Positions 6,376 to 7,302 of a stretch of DNA of 7,302 nt are shown piece by piece (the stretch's first letter is position 1; each line of letters begins with the position of its first letter). Position numbers and translations under genes: made by a program. The notes below the pieces were generated by a model. The model did no database searches and was not told the DNA's origin. It saw only the letters and a list, made by a program, of their open reading frames with translations. The stretch lies in the NCBI GenBank assembly GCA_002423895.1, contig DIOL01000027.1, forward strand, positions 1-7,302, read 5' to 3'. This DNA comes from Bacteroidales bacterium UBA5515 (GTDB lineage: Bacteria > Bacteroidota > Bacteroidia > Bacteroidales > P3).

Positions 6376-7077
6376 ATGGGAAAAGAGAGAAAAGATTTTT
6401 TAAGTGCAATGGTTGTTCCTGCAGCTTTTGTTTTACTTCTTTGGATAATTAAAATACTGGAGGTAATCACCAATATTTCTTTGTCTGAATTTGGTCTTGA
6501 GCCACGTTCCACTAAAGGGCTATTGGGAATTTTAACAATGCCTCTACTCCACTCCGATTTTTCTCATTTATCTTCCAACACACTTGCAGTATTCTTGCTT
6601 TTGTCTGGTCTTTATCTTTTCTATAAAAATTTTGCCTCCACTCTCTTTGTTTCTTTCTATTTCTTTTCAGGTTTTGCAGCTTGGATAATTGGCACAAGTG
6701 GAACTATACATATTGGAGCAAGCGGTTTGGTTTATTCTTTAGCTTGGTTTCATATACTAAGTGGTTTTTTGAAAAGGAACAAACCTCAAATGGCTTTTGG
6801 CTTTTTAGTAATTTTCCTATATGGTTCTGTTGTTTGGGGTATTTTTCCAATGTTCCAACCATCACCTCAAATTTCCTGGCAAGGACATTTAGGAGGTGCA
6901 ATAACAGGAATTATTTTTGCAATCTTATTTCGAAACAAAGGAATTGTTCAAAAGGAAATTGCTCCCATTGAAGAAGAAGATGAACTTTCAGATGAAGACC
7001 CTTATTGGATGGAAGGAAGTCAAGAAGAATTAAATCAAAAAGAAGAAAATAAAGAATCAAATTCTACTGAAATTTAA
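6376..7077 (+). CDS. Rhomboid-family intramembrane serine protease
   Basis: Integral inner-membrane protease expected to cut transmembrane segments of membrane proteins; its substrate is unknown. The 233-aa protein shows about six hydrophobic segments (roughly 10-31, 68-87, 89-107, 112-132, 138-157 and 169-186). Family motifs are all present: HSDFSHLSSN with H59, H64 and N68 in the second-segment region, the catalytic serine S116 in GASG, and the catalytic H171 in WQGHLGGA. The cytosolic tail (about 190-233) is strongly acidic and Glu-rich, ending shortly before a repeat array. The start is supported by the promoter immediately upstream; no Shine-Dalgarno is visible. It has its own promoter and is transcribed away from the two barrel genes. 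The active-site pair is intact, so an inactive homologue is unlikely. Confidence 0.93.
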   Translation: MGKERKDFLSAMVVPAAFVLLLWIIKILEVITNISLSEFGLEPRSTKGLLGILTMPLLHSDFSHLSSNTLAVFLLLSGLYLFYKNFASTLFVSFYFFSGFAAWIIGTSGTIHIGASGLVYSLAWFHILSGFLKRNKPQMAFGFLVIFLYGSVVWGIFPMFQPSPQISWQGHLGGAITGIIFAILFRNKGIVQKEIAPIEEEDELSDEDPYWMEGSQEELNQKEENKESNSTEI

Positions 7078-7098
7078 TCAAATTATTTAACCTCAAAA

Positions 7099-7155
7099 TC
7101 AAGAGTTAAATCTCAATAAATCAAGAGATAAATCCATCAAGTCAAGATTTAAAAT
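7099..7155. repeat. AT-rich repeat units TCAAGA..TAAATC (right block A)
   Basis: Three TCAAGA-containing units start at 7099, 7121 and 7142, spaced 22 and 21 bp. The first two share TCAAGAG(T/A)TAAATC; the third is degenerate. The part 7107-7134 is a near-exact direct copy of 30-56 at the other end of the window. A further weak unit (TCAAATTATTTAAC) may begin right after the rhomboid stop at 7078. As on the left, this block precedes the palindrome array in + strand order. Confidence 0.65.
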
Positions 7156-7160
7156 AAGTA

Positions 7161-7259
7161 TAATGCCATTATATTCTAAGTATAATGCCATTAAACCGAC
7201 AAAATAATGCCATTATACCAAAAGAATAATGCCATTATACTTAGAATATAATGGCATTA
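7161..7259. repeat. 22-bp-period array of five 11-bp near-palindromes (right block B)
   Basis: Five copies of TAATG(C/G)CATTA start at 7161, 7183, 7205, 7227 and 7249, again with an exact 22-bp period. Centres read C, C, C, C, G. Spacers are TATTCTAAGTA, AACCGACAAAA, TACCAAAAGAA and TACTTAGAATA. Copy number, unit and total length (99 bp) equal those of the left array. Read as its reverse complement it matches the left array at all but two unit positions and at about 28 of 44 spacer positions by hand count. It starts 83 nt after the rhomboid stop codon and could act on that transcript's 3' end. Confidence 0.92.
7161..7259. repeat. 33-bp inverted repeat with 33-bp loop inside the right array
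   Basis: Bases 7161-7193 are the reverse complement of 7227-7259 except at one position (C7188 opposite C7232). This holds because the first and fourth spacers, TATTCTAAGTA and TACTTAGAATA, are exact reverse complements. In RNA this gives a long stem around a 33-base loop (7194-7226), which could stabilise or end a rhomboid transcript; in DNA it could form a cruciform. No U-tract follows, so a classical terminator is not claimed. Confidence 0.75.
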
Positions 7260-7279
7260 AATGAGATTGAAATAAGGAC

Positions 7280-7298
7280 TGACCCGTCCTGAATAAGG
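7280..7298. repeat. Right arm of 19-bp perfect inverted repeat, probable IS end
   Basis: TGACCCGTCCTGAATAAGG is the exact reverse complement of 1-19. The sequence continues GTTGA..., cut off... by the window end at 7302 (only TTGA remains after the repeat). It reads as the beginning of an IS-like element with a TG terminus running out of the window to the right. No target duplication can be tested because the outer flanks are absent. Confidence 0.7.
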
Positions 7299-7302
7299 TT
7301 GA

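Noticed and set aside
6681..6971. Open frame of 96 codons overlapping the rhomboid gene
   Set aside because: It is a shifted-frame shadow of the rhomboid coding sequence, rich in Cys, Trp and Asn in a pattern unlike a real protein.
1..7302. Whole window as a single transposon bounded by inverted repeats
   Set aside because: No transposase or recombinase is present, the cargo includes core tRNA genes, and the terminal TG faces outward, which fits two flanking insertion sequences better.

Overview
The window looks like chromosomal DNA of an AT-rich member of the Bacteroidota. Three things point there: TAnnTTTG promoter elements close to start codons, Bacteroidota-type outer-membrane proteins (an OmpA protein with an NLIFNPSFEE-type N-terminal domain and two small beta-barrels), and exported proteins whose predicted mature N-terminus is Gln. 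No plasmid, phage, transposase or defence gene is visible. All six main genes are intact.

Layout. Positions 1-351 hold no gene. They carry one arm of a 19-bp inverted repeat (1-19), a short AT-rich repeat block (22-61), a 22-bp-period array of five 11-bp near-palindromes (62-160), and then AT-rich leader DNA with a TACTTTTG promoter element just before the first gene. Positions 352-4585 are a tight four-gene + strand cluster: cca (tRNA 3'-end nucleotidyltransferase), miaA (tRNA A37 dimethylallyltransferase), an OmpA-family peptidoglycan-binding protein, and a class I O-methyltransferase. The gap or overlap at each junction is 16 nt, -14 nt and -1 nt. On the - strand and convergent with this cluster lie two outer-membrane beta-barrel genes (4608-5288 and 5351-6262). 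The second is divergent from a + strand rhomboid protease gene (6376-7077). Positions 7078-7302 hold a second repeat block (7099-7155), a second 22-bp-period array of five near-palindromes (7161-7259), and the other arm of the 19-bp inverted repeat (7280-7298).

How it fits together. cca and miaA both act on tRNA. The methyltransferase closing the operon belongs to the family that includes Bacillus TrmR/YrrM, a tRNA wobble-uridine O-methyltransferase, so three of the four operon genes may be tRNA maturation genes, with an envelope protein between them. The rest of the window concerns the envelope: OmpA-like tether, two barrels and an intramembrane protease.

The most unusual content is non-coding. 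Ordinary genes are bracketed by two arrays of the palindrome TAATG(G/C)CATTA repeated at exactly 22 bp, five copies each, and outside these by perfect 19-bp inverted ends that resemble insertion-sequence termini. The genes themselves look like ordinary housekeeping and envelope genes.
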